A stretch of 64,000 nt of DNA from Polynucleobacter duraquae (GCF_000973625.1 NZ_CP007501.1:1798001-1862000); one strand, 5' to 3'. Shown: positions 45,272-56,514, counted from the first letter of the stretch. Numbers and translations are program-made. Notes: generated by a model from the sequence alone, not told the origin.

Positions 45272-46330
45272 TTAAGCCAAGGTCCAAGCAATCGTCTCAC
45301 CAGCACGAAGCGGCACAATCGTGTCATCACCCAAAGGAAGCTCTGCAGGAATGTTTTGCGCCTGCTTCACCAAAGTTACCTTTTGAGTATTACGCGGCAT
45401 TAGATAAAAATCTGGACCGAAGAAACTAGCGAAGCCTTCAAGTTTGTCCAGCTTGCCTACACTCTCAAATGCCTCGGCATATAAACCTAAGGCATTGAAA
45501 GCACTGTAACAACCAGCGCAACCGCAAGCAGCTTCTTTAGCGCCCTTAGCATGGGGCGCACTATCTGTGCCTAAGAAAAATCTGGGGTTGCCACTCGTTG
45601 CGGCATCTAATAGGGCAACACGATGCTCTTCACGCTTCAGTACTGGCAAGCAATAATTATGCGGACGAATACCACCAGAAAAAATCGCATTGCGATTCAT
45701 TAATAAATGTTGTGGAGTAATCGTAGCAGCTATAGTATTTTTTCCAGCAGTTTGCGCATCACGAACATAGTGCGCAGCTTGTTTGGTAGTAATGTGCTCA
45801 AACACAATCTTCAGTTCAGGAAAATCTTTACGCAAAGGTTCGAGCACTTGATCAATAAACACTGCTTCACGATCAAAGATATCAATATGCGCACTAGTTA
45901 CTTCACCATGCACCAACAAGGGCATCCCGACGGCCTGCATTGCTTCAAGTGCAGCATAACAATGCTTAATATTACTCACACCTGCATCACTGTTAGTTGT
46001 CGCTCCTGCAGGATAAAGCTTAAATCCAGCAATGCCAGCATCCTTTGCTTTACGCACTTCATTCGCAGAAGTGTTATCCGTGAGATACAAAGTCATTAAT
46101 GGGGTAAAAGTAGTTACACCCAAAGATTGAAGATTAGCCTGAATGCGACCACGATACGCATTTGCCAAATTCACTGTAGTCACTGGAGGCTTTAAATTCG
46201 GCATGATGATGGCACGCGCAAATTGGCACGCAGTATCCGCCAACACATCTCGCATCACTTCACCATCACGAATATGTAAATGCCAGTCATCTGGTTGAAT
46301 CAGTTGAATTTGTATTGGGCTATTAGACAT
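45272..46330 (-). CDS. pyrC: dihydroorotase (PyrC, class II)
   Basis: 352 residues, amidohydrolase TIM barrel. Metal-binding [10 protein letters not shown], the carboxylated lysine in [17 protein letters not shown], and the later histidines and [20 protein letters not shown]. It closes carbamoyl-aspartate to dihydroorotate in pyrimidine synthesis. It follows the glycerate kinase gene by two bases. Between its end and rnpB (45209-45271) the rnpB promoter should lie; only a weak TAGACT was noticed. Confidence 0.98.
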   Translation of the reverse strand: MSNSPIQIQLIQPDDWHLHIRDGEVMRDVLADTACQFARAIIMPNLKPPVTTVNLANAYRGRIQANLQSLGVTTFTPLMTLYLTDNTSANEVRKAKDAGIAGFKLYPAGATTNSDAGVSNIKHCYAALEAMQAVGMPLLVHGEVTSAHIDIFDREAVFIDQVLEPLRKDFPELKIVFEHITTKQAAHYVRDAQTAGKNTIAATITPQHLLMNRNAIFSGGIRPHNYCLPVLKREEHRVALLDAATSGNPRFFLGTDSAPHAKGAKEAACGCAGCYSAFNALGLYAEAFESVGKLDKLEGFASFFGPDFYLMPRNTQKVTLVKQAQNIPAELPLGDDTIVPLRAGETIAWTLA

Positions 46331-46332
46331 AA

Positions 46333-47649
46333 TTATTTACCAAGCAAGATGATTCGGAAATCGTTCACGTTTGTCAGTGTGGGGCCAGTTTCCACCAAAG
46401 CATCTAATTGTGCAAAAAAACCATAGCAATCGTGCTGATCTAAGAACTGTGAAGGGATTAAGCCTTGCTGATTGGCGGCCTGTCGGATCTCAGGAGTAAA
46501 CCACGCACCAGCATTCTTTTCACTACCATCGATACCATCAGTATCTGCAGCTAAAGCAGAAATATTCGGAAGATCAGTTGATGCCGCGAAGAATGAAAGC
46601 AGGTATTCACTACAGCGACCGCCACGGCCTTTAATTCCATTAGGAATGGTCACTGTGCACTCACCACCCGAGATAAGAGCAATTGGCTTATTCATCTTCA
46701 AGTGCTGACGCGCTAGAGAAGCTTGCTCCATTCCTACAGCTTGAGCCTCACCCGTAATAGTGTCACCCAAAATCACTGGTTCATAACCCTGTGTGCGAAC
46801 GTAGGCTGCTGCAGCCTCAAGACTCTTATAGGCCGTAGCAATCACATGATTACTGACCGCTGTATTTTGCAAGTCCGCTTCTTTTAAAGTCTCTGGAACT
46901 TCACCAGCAACACCACGCTGTAAATGGGATAAAACAGACCCTGGAATAGAGTCAGAACTCAAGTGGTATTTAGCCAAGATATCCAGAGCATCCTGGTAAG
47001 TTGAATAATCTGGCGCGCAAGGTCCACTCGCAATATCTGCGGGAGAATCCCCCGTCACATCCGAAATCAGCAATGCTTCAACTCGAGCACCACGTGCAAT
47101 AGCTAGTCTTGCTAAATTACCGCCCTGAATTGCTGATAAATGTTTACGAACTACATTCATCTCTTCAATTGGTGCACCAGAACGCAATAGCGCTTCGGTA
47201 GTCTTGCGCATATCTTCAATACTGATGCCAGCTTGGGGCAAAGTAAGTAAACTTGAACCGCCACCAGAGATTAAGGCAATCAAAATGTCACCGGTTTGCA
47301 ATTCACCAACCAAGCGATAGATTTCTTTAGCACCATGCATACCCGCTTGATCGGGTACAGGATGACCCGCTTCAATAATTTGGATATGACCAGTAGGAGA
47401 GCTGTGCCCATAGCGGGTCAATACCACTCCCTCAATCATTGCATTAGGCCAACAACTCTTCGCGTGCGACTCTAGGGCGGTTGCCATTGACGCACTGGCT
47501 TTACCTGCACCTACTACTAAACATCTTCCCTTGGGCTCCGAACCTTGAGGAAAGATCTTGCTGAGGTATTCCGGAACGATTTTGCTTGGGTCAGCAACCG
47601 CTAAAGCTGCGGCAAAGGCATTTTTGAGAATGTTTTCTTGCTGGCTCAT
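46333..47649 (-). CDS. glycerate 2-kinase (GckA/TtuD, MOFRL family)
   Basis: 438 residues. The N-terminal DUF4147 domain ([29 protein letters not shown]) and C-terminal MOFRL domain ([20 protein letters not shown]) are typical. It phosphorylates D-glycerate to 2-phosphoglycerate, linking glycolate/tartronate metabolism to glycolysis. No glyoxylate carboligase is nearby. A TAGAAT six bases before its ATG, overlapping the ABC gene stop, suggests its own leaderless start. Confidence 0.93.
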   Translation of the reverse strand: MSQQENILKNAFAAALAVADPSKIVPEYLSKIFPQGSEPKGRCLVVGAGKASASMATALESHAKSCWPNAMIEGVVLTRYGHSSPTGHIQIIEAGHPVPDQAGMHGAKEIYRLVGELQTGDILIALISGGGSSLLTLPQAGISIEDMRKTTEALLRSGAPIEEMNVVRKHLSAIQGGNLARLAIARGARVEALLISDVTGDSPADIASGPCAPDYSTYQDALDILAKYHLSSDSIPGSVLSHLQRGVAGEVPETLKEADLQNTAVSNHVIATAYKSLEAAAAYVRTQGYEPVILGDTITGEAQAVGMEQASLARQHLKMNKPIALISGGECTVTIPNGIKGRGGRCSEYLLSFFAASTDLPNISALAADTDGIDGSEKNAGAWFTPEIRQAANQQGLIPSQFLDQHDCYGFFAQLDALVETGPTLTNVNDFRIILLGK

Positions 47650-47655
47650 GCAGAT

Positions 47656-47661
47656 ATTCTA
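47656..47661 (-). promoter_or_regulatory. -10 box TAGAAT positioned for a leaderless glycerate kinase mRNA
   Basis: TAGAAT on the minus strand ends six bases before the ATG at 47649 and overlaps the upstream ABC transporter's stop codon. No Shine-Dalgarno is seen. Confidence 0.45.
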
Positions 47662-49482
47662 ATCAAGAACAATGCGCTCTTGCATTTGCCACATTTCAGC
47701 ATAGCGGCCACCAGCAGCCAATAGCTCTGTATGCGTTCCCCGCTCGACTATCTGGCCATGTTCCATTACTAAAATTTGATCCGCATGAATAATGGTGGAA
47801 AGCCTATGGGCAATAATCAAAGTTGTACGGTTTTTGGCTAAACCAAGCAACTCCTCCTGAAACGCTCGCTCCGTTTTAGAGTCCAGCGCTGATGTTGCTT
47901 CATCAAAAATTAACATTGCTGGCTTTTTGAGTAGGGTACGCGCAATCGCAACACGCTGTTTCTCACCACCAGATAATTTCAGACCACGCTCGCCTACTTG
48001 GGTATCGTAGCCCTCTGGTAGATGCTTGATGAAACGATCGATCTGTGCCGCCCTAGCAGCCTCATGAACCTCTTCAATTGATGCATTGGGATTGCCATAA
48101 GCAATGTTGTAGCCAATGGTGTCATTAAACAAAACAGTGTCTTGAGGAACGATACCAATCGCTTTGCGTAAACTCAATTGAGTAACATCCACAATATTTT
48201 GATCATCAATGAGGATTTTGCCGGACTGTACATCGTAAAAACGAAACAGTAGGCGAGCTAAGGTGCTCTTGCCAGCACCGCTTTGGCCTACGACTGCAGT
48301 AATGGTTCCTGCTGGAATATTAAAGCTAACATCCTTCAAAATCTCACGTTTGGCCTCGTAATGAAACGAGACATTTTCAAAACGAACATCTGGGCCACGG
48401 CCTTGATTGTTAACGTGCAAAGGCTGAGCATTGGGTACGTCCGCAATTTCTTTCTCCGTATTGAGAAGCGAGAACATGCGATCCATATCTGTCAGTGCCT
48501 GCTTAATCTCACGATAGATCACACCTAAGAAATTCAGCGGGATATATAACTGAATCATCAAGGTATTAACCAATACCAAATCACCCAGGGTCATAGATCC
48601 ATCAATCACACCCTGCGTTGCTCGCCACAGAATGAGGACTAATCCAACGGCAATAATTGCTTGCTGCCCAAGATTGAGAACAGCTAAAGATTTTTGAGAC
48701 TTCACTGCAGCCGTTTGGTAACGGATCAGATTTTGATCGTAACGACTAGCCTCAAAGGCTTCATTACCAAAATACTTAACGGTCTCAAAATTCAATAATG
48801 AATCAATTGCCTTCTGATTCGCCTTGGAATCCATGTCATTCATAGTGCGGCGGAAATGCGTTCGCCATTCTGTCACCACTACCGTAAAGGCAATATAGAG
48901 CACCAATGCAACCAGGGTAATAATGGCAAACCACATATCGTATGCGTAAGCCAGGTAGCCAAGTACCAAACAGAACTCAATCAGGGTTGGTAGGATGCTA
49001 TAAAGGGAATAAGAAATCAGCGACTGAATACCGCGAGTACCACGCTCAATATCTCGACTGACTCCCCCGGTTTGACGAGCCAGATGAAAGCTAAGGGCCA
49101 AAGAATGTAAATGCTCGAAAACCTGCAAAGCCACTTTACGCACTGCATTTTGAGTAACGCGAGCAAAGAGGGATTCTCGTAGCTCGGTAAATAAAGAAGC
49201 AGACACCCGCAAGAGACCGTAGGCTAGGATCAATCCGGCTGGTACTACTAATAAAGCTTGAGGAGAGTCTGCTTTGATATTGAGCTCATCAATCAATTGC
49301 TTCAGCAAAATCGGAATGCCAAGATTAGTCACCTTAGCAGCCACTAAGCATGTCAGAGCAATCGCAACCCTAAACTTGTATTCCAATAGATAGGGGAGTA
49401 AATCGCGAATAACTTTCCAGTCGCTACCCTTTTCTGGCTTTGAGTCTGCTACTGAATGATGATGCCCTGATGAATGTCGCAT
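47659..49482 (-). CDS. Atm1/HMT-type ABC exporter (fused permease-ATPase)
   Basis: 607 residues. Six membrane helices (about residues 35-330) are followed by the nucleotide-binding domain: Walker A GQSGAGKSTLARL, signature LSGGEKQR, Walker B LIFDEATSALD and the switch histidine in IIAHRLSTI. The sequence around PLNFLGVIYREIKQALTDMDRMF is that of the mitochondrial-Atm1-like group, which exports glutathione-bound metal or sulfur compounds. Functional as a homodimer in the inner membrane. TAAGAT six bases before its ATG suggests its own start. Confidence 0.92.
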   Translation of the reverse strand: MRHSSGHHHSVADSKPEKGSDWKVIRDLLPYLLEYKFRVAIALTCLVAAKVTNLGIPILLKQLIDELNIKADSPQALLVVPAGLILAYGLLRVSASLFTELRESLFARVTQNAVRKVALQVFEHLHSLALSFHLARQTGGVSRDIERGTRGIQSLISYSLYSILPTLIEFCLVLGYLAYAYDMWFAIITLVALVLYIAFTVVVTEWRTHFRRTMNDMDSKANQKAIDSLLNFETVKYFGNEAFEASRYDQNLIRYQTAAVKSQKSLAVLNLGQQAIIAVGLVLILWRATQGVIDGSMTLGDLVLVNTLMIQLYIPLNFLGVIYREIKQALTDMDRMFSLLNTEKEIADVPNAQPLHVNNQGRGPDVRFENVSFHYEAKREILKDVSFNIPAGTITAVVGQSGAGKSTLARLLFRFYDVQSGKILIDDQNIVDVTQLSLRKAIGIVPQDTVLFNDTIGYNIAYGNPNASIEEVHEAARAAQIDRFIKHLPEGYDTQVGERGLKLSGGEKQRVAIARTLLKKPAMLIFDEATSALDSKTERAFQEELLGLAKNRTTLIIAHRLSTIIHADQILVMEHGQIVERGTHTELLAAGGRYAEMWQMQERIVLD

Positions 49483-49488
49483 CGCTCT

Positions 49489-49494
49489 ATCTTA
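49489..49494 (-). promoter_or_regulatory. -10 box TAAGAT positioned for a leaderless ABC exporter mRNA
   Basis: TAAGAT on the minus strand ends six bases before the ATG at 49482 and includes the nudB stop codon. No Shine-Dalgarno and no good -35. Confidence 0.42.
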
Positions 49495-49950
49495 GTCAGT
49501 TACGCTCTGACGCGCAGAAAATAACTTGAGAATTGCTGCGCCATTACTGGGAGAGAAGCATTTATTTGCCGCTTCAGCGTGAGGCAGCCATTGATAGGCA
49601 ACGTGCTCTCTTGGCGCCAATCTGACTGAAACTGCATTTGGGACCAGTAATGAGAACCAATGCTCAGCATTTTTGGTCACTCCAGGCGCGTAACGGTGAC
49701 GCCATTGCGGATAAATCTCATACTCAATCTGATGATGCATATCCTGTAAGGAGGCTGCTGGAAGAGATTGGACATCAATGCCGGTCTCTTCAAGGACTTC
49801 GCGCGCGGCAGCAGCACTAAGATCCTCATCAAGGAAATCAATGCTACCAGTAACAGATTGCCAAAAATTGGCTTTATCGGCCCGCTCGATTAGCAAGACC
49901 TCCCCATTCGATTTGTAAATGACAACTAAAACCGAAATGGGGATTTTCAA
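49492..49950 (-). CDS. nudB: dihydroneopterin triphosphate diphosphatase (NudB)
   Basis: 152 residues. The Nudix box is GSIDFLDEDLSAAAAREVLE followed by ETG: the first glycine and glutamate are separated by six residues rather than five, an insertion I recall in other betaproteobacterial NudB sequences. It hydrolyses dihydroneopterin triphosphate in folate synthesis. The start is TTG, the only candidate in frame, without a Shine-Dalgarno. Linkage to aspS, as in E. coli, supports NudB over other Nudix enzymes. Confidence 0.88.
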   Translation of the reverse strand: MKIPISVLVVIYKSNGEVLLIERADKANFWQSVTGSIDFLDEDLSAAAAREVLEETGIDVQSLPAASLQDMHHQIEYEIYPQWRHRYAPGVTKNAEHWFSLLVPNAVSVRLAPREHVAYQWLPHAEAANKCFSPSNGAAILKLFSARQSVTD

Positions 49951-49972
49951 GATGATCTAAATACTGTTTTAC

Positions 49973-51772
49973 TTAAGCAGCAGGTGCAGCTTGACGCAAG
50001 CGGATGTGAAGCTCTTTCAACTGACGCTCGTCTACTGGACTAGGAGCCTGAGTCAGTAAGCACTGTGCACGCTGCGTTTTCGGGAAGGCGATTACATCAC
50101 GGATTGATTCAGCACCAGTCATCATCGTGACGATACGATCCAAACCAAATGCAATACCACCATGTGGAGGTGCGCCGTACTGCAAAGCATCCAACAAGAA
50201 TCCAAACTTCGCCTGAGCCTCTTCGGCACCAATCTTCAGAGCACGGAATACCTGACTTTGCACTGCTTCTTGATGGATGCGGACTGATCCACCACCAATC
50301 TCGCTACCGTTCAGAACCATGTCGTAGGCCTTGGCTAAGCACTTTCCAGGACTCGATTCGAGATACTGCATATGCTCATCTTTGGGGCTAGTAAATGGAT
50401 GGTGACATGCAACCCAACGGGCATTGTCTTCATCATATTCAAACATTGGGAAATCCACTACCCACAATGGCTTCCAACCTTCGGTAGATAAGCCATGCTC
50501 TTTACCCCAAGCAGAGTGACCAATCTTCAGGCGCAAACCGCCAATAGCATCGTTCACTACTTTTTCTTTATCAGCACCGAAGAAAATAATGTCGCCATCT
50601 TTAGCACCAGTACGCTTTAAGATGCCTTCGATAGCAGCATCATGCAAGTTCTTAACGATTGGGGATTGCAAGCCATTGCGACCCTCTGCAACTGAATTGA
50701 CTTTAATCCAAGCCAAACCTTTGGCACCATAGATCGCCACAAATTGAGTATAGTCATCAATTTCACTACGACTAATCTCAGCACCGCCAGGTACGCACAA
50801 ACCAACTACACGTCCACCCTCTTGATTTGCTGCACCAGAAAATACTTTGAAATCGACATCTTTCATTAAATCAGTCAGTTCGGTAAATTCAAAATTCACA
50901 CGCAGATCTGGCTTGTCTGAACCAAAGCGCGCCATTCCCTCAGAGTAAGGCATGGTAGGAAATGGATTAGGCAACTCTACGTTCATAGTGATTTTGAAAA
51001 TATGACGAATCATGTTTTCAAATAACTCACGGATTTCTAGCTCATCCAAGAAAGCAGTTTCACAGTCGATCTGAGTAAATTCAGGCTGACGATCAGCACG
51101 CAAATCTTCGTCACGGAAGCACTTAGTAATTTGGTAGTAACGATCAAAACCAGCCACCATCAACAACTGTTTAAATAGCTGAGGAGACTGTGGCAAAGCA
51201 AAGAACTGACCATCATGGACACGCGAAGGCACCAAATAGTCGCGAGCACCTTCAGGGGTACTCTTCGTTAACATCGGTGTTTCAATATCGATAAAACCTG
51301 CGGCATCTAGGTAACGGCGGCATTCCATAGCCACGTTGTAACGTAAACGTAAATTCTTTTGCATTTGCGGGCGACGCAAGTCCAAAACACGGTGAGTTAA
51401 GCGAGTAGTCTCAGATAAATTCTCGTCTTCCAATTGGAATGGAGGAGTAATGGACGCATTCAAAATCACCAAGCTATGACAAAGCACTTCAATCTTGCCG
51501 CTAACTAAATCATTGTTCTCAGTTCCGGCAGGACGTGCTCGTACCAAACCTTTAACCTGAATACAAAATTCATTACGAACTTGCTCAGCCAATACAAACA
51601 TCTCAGGACGATCTGGGTCGCAAACAACTTGGACAAAACCTTGGTGATCACGAAGATCAATAAAAATCACACCACCGTGGTCACGGCGGCGATTAACCCA
51701 ACCAGAGAGAGTAATCTCTTGACCAATGAGTGATTCAGTTACCTGACCGCAGGTATGGCTTCGCATCGACAT
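49973..51772 (-). CDS. aspS: aspartyl-tRNA synthetase
   Basis: 599 residues, bacterial type with the GAD insertion domain. N-terminal OB anticodon domain ([20 protein letters not shown]); class II motifs [18 protein letters not shown] and the C-terminal GIAFGLDRI. It charges tRNA-Asp; whether it is the non-discriminating form cannot be judged here. AGGAAA precedes the ATG. Confidence 0.99.
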   Translation of the reverse strand: MSMRSHTCGQVTESLIGQEITLSGWVNRRRDHGGVIFIDLRDHQGFVQVVCDPDRPEMFVLAEQVRNEFCIQVKGLVRARPAGTENNDLVSGKIEVLCHSLVILNASITPPFQLEDENLSETTRLTHRVLDLRRPQMQKNLRLRYNVAMECRRYLDAAGFIDIETPMLTKSTPEGARDYLVPSRVHDGQFFALPQSPQLFKQLLMVAGFDRYYQITKCFRDEDLRADRQPEFTQIDCETAFLDELEIRELFENMIRHIFKITMNVELPNPFPTMPYSEGMARFGSDKPDLRVNFEFTELTDLMKDVDFKVFSGAANQEGGRVVGLCVPGGAEISRSEIDDYTQFVAIYGAKGLAWIKVNSVAEGRNGLQSPIVKNLHDAAIEGILKRTGAKDGDIIFFGADKEKVVNDAIGGLRLKIGHSAWGKEHGLSTEGWKPLWVVDFPMFEYDEDNARWVACHHPFTSPKDEHMQYLESSPGKCLAKAYDMVLNGSEIGGGSVRIHQEAVQSQVFRALKIGAEEAQAKFGFLLDALQYGAPPHGGIAFGLDRIVTMMTGAESIRDVIAFPKTQRAQCLLTQAPSPVDERQLKELHIRLRQAAPAA

Positions 51773-51788
51773 AACAATTTCCTATAAA

Positions 51789-52442
51789 TCAAAGATGATG
51801 GTTTGACTTGGCAGCAGTCAAACCAGTTGAACTAGTGGGGGGAACGGATCCCATTGAAACAATATGTTTGAGAGCCTCTTCGACACTCATCTCTAATTCA
51901 ATGGTGTGCGCACGTGGGACGATCATAAAAAATCCAGAGGTTGGATTTGGAGTAGTTGGCAGGAAAACATTAACGTAGTCCTCACCCAACTTAGCAGCTA
52001 CTTCTTTTGCTGGCATACCAGTCTGAAATGCGATCGCCCAAGAATCTGCATGCGGATAGCGAATTAATAATGCTTTGCTAAATGCTTGTCCACTGCCAGA
52101 AAATAAAGTAGAAGATACTTGTTGAACACTAGAATATATCGATCGCACAATCGGAATGCGATTCACCAAGCGATCCCATACCTTCATCCACCACTGCCCC
52201 GCAAAATTGATTGCAAGTAATCCGGTAATCATGATGACTGAAACAACAATCAGAATGCCCACACCCGGTAATTCACGAAAATGCTGTAAATCACTGGAAA
52301 ACTGATTAGGGAACACAGTAATAATGGCATGCATTACAGAACCAAAAACACCGTCGAGCAAGCCCAATCCCCATCCAATCACCCAAATAGTGATTGACAT
52401 CGGTGCCCATACCAGAATGCCTGCGATAAAGTATTTTTTCAT
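51789..52442 (-). CDS. DUF502 family membrane protein
   Basis: 217 residues. Two N-terminal membrane helices (about residues 5-30 and 63-88) are followed by a soluble part with VNRIPIVRSIYSSVQQVSSTLF and VFLPTTPNPTSGFFMIVPR, the family's fingerprints. The function of DUF502 is unknown. It lies between aspS and ubiB, an order shared with other betaproteobacteria. Confidence 0.9.
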   Translation of the reverse strand: MKKYFIAGILVWAPMSITIWVIGWGLGLLDGVFGSVMHAIITVFPNQFSSDLQHFRELPGVGILIVVSVIMITGLLAINFAGQWWMKVWDRLVNRIPIVRSIYSSVQQVSSTLFSGSGQAFSKALLIRYPHADSWAIAFQTGMPAKEVAAKLGEDYVNVFLPTTPNPTSGFFMIVPRAHTIELEMSVEEALKHIVSMGSVPPTSSTGLTAAKSNHHL

Positions 52443-52506
52443 TTGCCCACGCTTACGCTTTGCCTAACCTGGCATTCTAGCGGTTTAAGCGGCAGCCGGC
52501 GATAGT

Positions 52507-54093
52507 CTAGTAAAGACCAAGGCCGATTATCAGAATCCCAGCCAGAAAGCCACCTGCAAAGAGCAAGACGCCCACCAAAAGGCGATGAGTCCGTCTTTCC
52601 TGCATTAAAAGGCCTTTTAAGACCTCTAATTCAGCATTTTGATCTCTTTGTGGACTACGCCCTTGTGCCAAACTCTCCGCAATCAAGCGGGGCAAGGTTG
52701 GCAGTATTTTTGCCCAAGAAGGTGCTTCATTTTTAAGCCCCTCAACCAATCCGCGCCAACCCAACTGTTGGCTGATCCATTTTTCCAGAATCGGCTTTGC
52801 AGTCTGCCAAAGATCGAGATCGGGGTCTAATTCACGTGCCAAACCTTCTACATTTAATAAGGTCTTTGATAGCAGAGACAGTTGCGGCTGCACTTCAACC
52901 TTAAAACGACGAGATGTTTGGAACAAACGCACCAGAACGATGCCTAAAGAAATATCTTTTAAAGGTCGATCAAAGTAGGGTTCGCAAACGGAGCGTACCG
53001 CACCCTCCAATTCTTCCACACGGGTATCTGCAGGTACCCAACCAGATTCCACATGCAATTCTGCTACACGCCGGTAATCTCGGTTAAAGAAAGCTAAGAA
53101 GTTGAGTGCTAAGTAGTTTTTATCGGTTTCACTTAATGCGCCAATAATTCCGAAATCCAGAGAAATAAATCGCCCAAAACTATCTGGCTCCAGGCTGATC
53201 ATGATATTTCCAGGGTGCATATCTGCATGGAAAAAACCATATTCGAATACTTGAGTAAAAAATATCTCCACACCCTCTGCCGCTAATTTTTTGAAATCCA
53301 CTCCAGCGGCACGTAGTTCGTCAAAACGACCGATAGATATACCGTTCATTTTTTCCATGACAATCACATTGGTGCGACACAAATCCCAATACATTTCTGG
53401 AATCATGAGCTTGTCTGAATCCACAAAATACCGTCTTAGCTGACTGGCATTAGCAGCCTCACGCATGAGATCGAGCTCATCATGCAGGTGTCTATCAAAC
53501 TCAGCAACGTTTTCAGTCGGCTTTAAACGACGACCATCCGAAGATAATTTTTCTATGATTCTTGCCAGGTCATACATTAAAGCAATATCGCTATCAATGA
53601 CCGGGAGGATGCCTGGACGAAGTACCTTGATCGCAACTTCTCGTCCATCCCACTCTGGATGCCTCTCAGTGGCACGTAAAGTTCCAAAATGCACCTGAGC
53701 AACTGAAGCGCTAGCTACTGGTGTTGCATCAAAACTAATAAAGATTTCTTCAATCGGTAAACCCAGCGCCTTCTCAATTAAAAGTCGTGATTCTGCATTG
53801 GAAAATGGTGGCACTTGATCTTGTAACTTTGCTAATTCATTAGCAATATCTTCTGACAACAAATCACGTCGAGTAGAAAGTACTTGTCCAAATTTGACGA
53901 AGATCGGACCGAGCGCCTCTAAGGTCAAACGAATACGCTCACCTCTGGGCAGCGATTGCCCCGGTGATACCCAGCAAAGCATGGTTAATAGACCTCGGGG
54001 AATCCCAGGTTTCAGGATATCGCGCAGCAGCGGCAATAAGCCGTAACGCCATGCAGTAAAGAAAATGAAATAGAGGCGGGCTAAACGACGCAA
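52507..54093 (-). CDS. ubiB: ubiquinone biosynthesis accessory kinase-like protein UbiB
   Basis: 528 residues. The UbiB (ADCK/ABC1) fold shows the KxGQ motif in [15 protein letters not shown], the alanine-rich loop [18 protein letters not shown], and the catalytic loop [10 protein letters not shown] with metal-binding LDFGIIG. One C-terminal membrane helix pair. It is an atypical ATPase required for ubiquinone synthesis. The start is TTG. It follows ubiJ by six bases. Confidence 0.96.
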   Translation of the reverse strand: MRRLARLYFIFFTAWRYGLLPLLRDILKPGIPRGLLTMLCWVSPGQSLPRGERIRLTLEALGPIFVKFGQVLSTRRDLLSEDIANELAKLQDQVPPFSNAESRLLIEKALGLPIEEIFISFDATPVASASVAQVHFGTLRATERHPEWDGREVAIKVLRPGILPVIDSDIALMYDLARIIEKLSSDGRRLKPTENVAEFDRHLHDELDLMREAANASQLRRYFVDSDKLMIPEMYWDLCRTNVIVMEKMNGISIGRFDELRAAGVDFKKLAAEGVEIFFTQVFEYGFFHADMHPGNIMISLEPDSFGRFISLDFGIIGALSETDKNYLALNFLAFFNRDYRRVAELHVESGWVPADTRVEELEGAVRSVCEPYFDRPLKDISLGIVLVRLFQTSRRFKVEVQPQLSLLSKTLLNVEGLARELDPDLDLWQTAKPILEKWISQQLGWRGLVEGLKNEAPSWAKILPTLPRLIAESLAQGRSPQRDQNAELEVLKGLLMQERRTHRLLVGVLLFAGGFLAGILIIGLGLY

Positions 54094-54099
54094 AATGAA

Positions 54100-54723
54100 T
54101 TAACCTTTTCGCTCTAAAAATTGGATGCGCTTTTCTAGACGATCAACCGCATCACGCAACACGCTGAGTTCATTCTTACGAATTAAAAAATCTCGCTTAT
54201 TCAAAAGTACTTTTCTTTCTTCACTGACATACTCAATTACATTGTCTAGTAGATCGGTAGCCGCAGATTTCCCAGCAGAAATCAATTTCTTACCTTGACG
54301 TACAGCAAAATTGGCGGGCGCATCACCAATGAAACGAGCCAAGTCTTCCTCGTACTCCCACCGAATTTGTCCTGCTAAACGACCCAATAACTGCGCCAAG
54401 TCAGCATCGCCAGTAATCTTCACTGACTTCATTGCTTGTTCACGCAAGCTGCCTGGGCCGCCAGCTAAAGCACTCAATGCCTCAGGGGAAACCTCTAACT
54501 CTAATGACGGAGCATCGACATTAGTCAATGCAAGCAAGGAGCCCTCGGGTGCTATCTCAAAAAACAGCTGCCCAAAGGGCAAACTGAGCAGAATGACTTT
54601 GCCAGAATGACGTGCCAACTCCGCCATAGCCCATGGCTCAGCGTTGAGGACGTGATTTATTCCTCGGCAAGCGGCAGACGCTGCAATATGGTGGGCGGTG
54701 GGAGATACGTTGTTCATCAGCAT
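54100..54723 (-). CDS. ubiJ: ubiquinone biosynthesis accessory factor UbiJ (SCP2 domain)
   Basis: About 207 residues from ATG 54723 (or 205 from 54717). A GTG at 54741 keeps the frame open but lies inside a terminator stem, so it is rejected. An N-terminal SCP2-like lipid-binding domain (LALTNVDAPSLELEVSPEALSALA) is followed by a C-terminal coiled coil (LRDAVDRLEKRIQFLERKG). UbiJ with UbiK binds ubiquinone intermediates in the soluble Ubi complex. No Shine-Dalgarno is clear. Confidence 0.88.
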   Translation of the reverse strand: MLMNNVSPTAHHIAASAACRGINHVLNAEPWAMAELARHSGKVILLSLPFGQLFFEIAPEGSLLALTNVDAPSLELEVSPEALSALAGGPGSLREQAMKSVKITGDADLAQLLGRLAGQIRWEYEEDLARFIGDAPANFAVRQGKKLISAGKSAATDLLDNVIEYVSEERKVLLNKRDFLIRKNELSVLRDAVDRLEKRIQFLERKG

Positions 54724-54750
54724 AAAAACCAAAACCCGCACAAGTGCGGG
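54724..54750 (-). terminator. intrinsic terminator between Tim44-like gene and ubiJ
   Basis: CCCGCA (54735-54740) and TGCGGG (54745-54750) form a 6-bp GC stem over a four-base loop; on the minus strand TTTTGGTTTTT follows. It separates the Tim44-like transcript from ubiJ-ubiB. Confidence 0.8.
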
Positions 54751-54774
54751 CTTTCGGTGGAAAGTACTACAAGC

Positions 54775-55677
54775 TTAAACTAACTGGGAGATACCCGCTA
54801 GTACCCAACCTCCAGGACCGCTTACCGGCTTACTGAGATTCCAAACTTCAGAGAAGTTATTTGCTTGTGCGCCTACTTGTTCACGAATCATGCCGGTGAA
54901 CTGGACGCTACAGTAGTACGTATTATCAATTGTCTCAATCCCGAGTAACTGTGCATTGAGTGTCACCACATCGGTTTGATTGGCACTGTCAGCACGTCCG
55001 GCCAGATCTTGCTCAATCGTGGCAAACATCTCTGCGGTGGCGTACTCACGTAGTGCAGCTAAATCGCCCTGATCCCATGCCTTTTGTAAACCTGAGAAAA
55101 ACTGTTTGGCATTATCCAAAAATGCGTACTCATCAAAACCTGGCGGAAGCGTTGATTGAAATGCTGCAGGCTCAGCGGCAACGCCACTAAATGCACTAGC
55201 AGCAGGTGTAAACGCGGGCTCTTGTCTTGACGCTTGGTCTAAATTGCTACGCTGCATACCCTGCGAAGTCATTTGAGGGCTTTTGTTAGCGCCGGATAAG
55301 GCAGGCATCATTTTTCTCATGATGAACATGATGGCAAAGCCTGCTAGCGCTGCAATCAGCAATCCAGTGATCAATGAAGATGCGCCCTCACCTAAACCTA
55401 AATGAGATAAAAGGAAGCCAATACCAAGACCTGCAGCTAAGCCACCCAAGATGCCACCCATACCACCGAAGCGACTTGGTGCTGGTGCTTGAGGAGCAGC
55501 AGCTGGTGCTGCTGGTTGAGCTTGTTTTTGTGCGGGAGTAGCTTGTTTTTGCATTGGTGCGCTTGGTGCCTTACCAACACTTTTACCGCTACCTAAACGG
55601 GCAGCATTGGCATAACCAACGGTAGCAAATATTAAGCTGACACTCAATAAAACTGCCTTGAAAAAATGCTTATTCAT
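54775..55677 (-). CDS. Tim44-like domain membrane/periplasmic protein
   Basis: 300 residues. The signal sequence ends YANA (about residue 25), then a low-complexity Pro/Ala/Gln stretch (40-68), a glycine-rich segment and membrane helix (about 72-123), and a C-terminal Tim44-like domain (FDEYAFLDNAKQFFSGLQKAWD to the end). Function in bacteria is unknown; a role in membrane-protein or lipid handling is guessed. It is inserted between ubiE and ubiJ, frequent in betaproteobacteria. GGGGAT precedes the ATG. Confidence 0.87.
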   Translation of the reverse strand: MNKHFFKAVLLSVSLIFATVGYANAARLGSGKSVGKAPSAPMQKQATPAQKQAQPAAPAAAPQAPAPSRFGGMGGILGGLAAGLGIGFLLSHLGLGEGASSLITGLLIAALAGFAIMFIMRKMMPALSGANKSPQMTSQGMQRSNLDQASRQEPAFTPAASAFSGVAAEPAAFQSTLPPGFDEYAFLDNAKQFFSGLQKAWDQGDLAALREYATAEMFATIEQDLAGRADSANQTDVVTLNAQLLGIETIDNTYYCSVQFTGMIREQVGAQANNFSEVWNLSKPVSGPGGWVLAGISQLV

Positions 55678-55742
55678 ATTTTGATCCCCTATAGAACTAC
55701 TTTAATTCTTGACTGACAAAAACTACATAAACTACATAAACA

Positions 55743-56486
55743 CTAGTATTTAATACCAATATGGAGCGCAACGATACCCCCAGTCATTCTATGGGTATCT
55801 ACCTCGTCAAAACCCACTCCCAGCATGATGTCTGTCAGGGCCTGAGCGTCTGGATGCATCCGAATAGATTCTGCCAGGTAGCGGTAGCTCTCAGAATCTT
55901 GGGCAATCTTTTCACCTAGCCAAGGCAACACCTTAAATGAGTAGGTGTCATAAATCGGCCCTAAAAAGGCATCCGGTTTGGAGAACTCCAGCACCAATAC
56001 TCGACCACCGGGCTTAATTACTCTGAGCATCTCTGCCAAAGCAAGGTCTTTATGGGTCATATTTCGCAAGCCAAACGCCACCGTCACCACATCAAAGTGA
56101 TTCGCCGGGAAAGGAATTTTCTCCGCATCGAACTGAACGCAGGGTAAAGCTACTCCCTGATCGAGCAGGCGATCACGGCCAACCCCCAACATAGAGGCAT
56201 TGATATCACTTAACCATACTTGAGCTTCAGAGTGATGGCCCCAGTCTGCTCCACGTGCAAAGGCAGCAGCTAAGTCACCCGTACCACCGGCGATATCCAA
56301 TACTTTTTGACCAGGGCGTACTTGAGCTCGAGCAATCGTGACTTTTTTCCACAAGCGATGCAAACCAAATGACATCAAATCATTCATGACGTCATATTTA
56401 CTCGCTACAGAATGAAATACCTCAGCGACCTTACCTGCCTTTTCAGCTTCATCAACGCTTTGGTATCCAAAATGGGTCTTACTCAT
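55743..56486 (-). CDS. ubiE: ubiquinone/menaquinone C-methyltransferase
   Basis: 247 residues. Begins with [18 protein letters not shown], with SAM motif [15 protein letters not shown] and signature [20 protein letters not shown]. It adds the C-methyl group in ubiquinone synthesis. AAGAAG precedes the ATG. It is 28 bases after the DUF971 gene. Confidence 0.98.
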   Translation of the reverse strand: MSKTHFGYQSVDEAEKAGKVAEVFHSVASKYDVMNDLMSFGLHRLWKKVTIARAQVRPGQKVLDIAGGTGDLAAAFARGADWGHHSEAQVWLSDINASMLGVGRDRLLDQGVALPCVQFDAEKIPFPANHFDVVTVAFGLRNMTHKDLALAEMLRVIKPGGRVLVLEFSKPDAFLGPIYDTYSFKVLPWLGEKIAQDSESYRYLAESIRMHPDAQALTDIMLGVGFDEVDTHRMTGGIVALHIGIKY

Positions 56487-56514
56487 ATTCTTCTTTACTT
56501 AACTGAAATGACGG

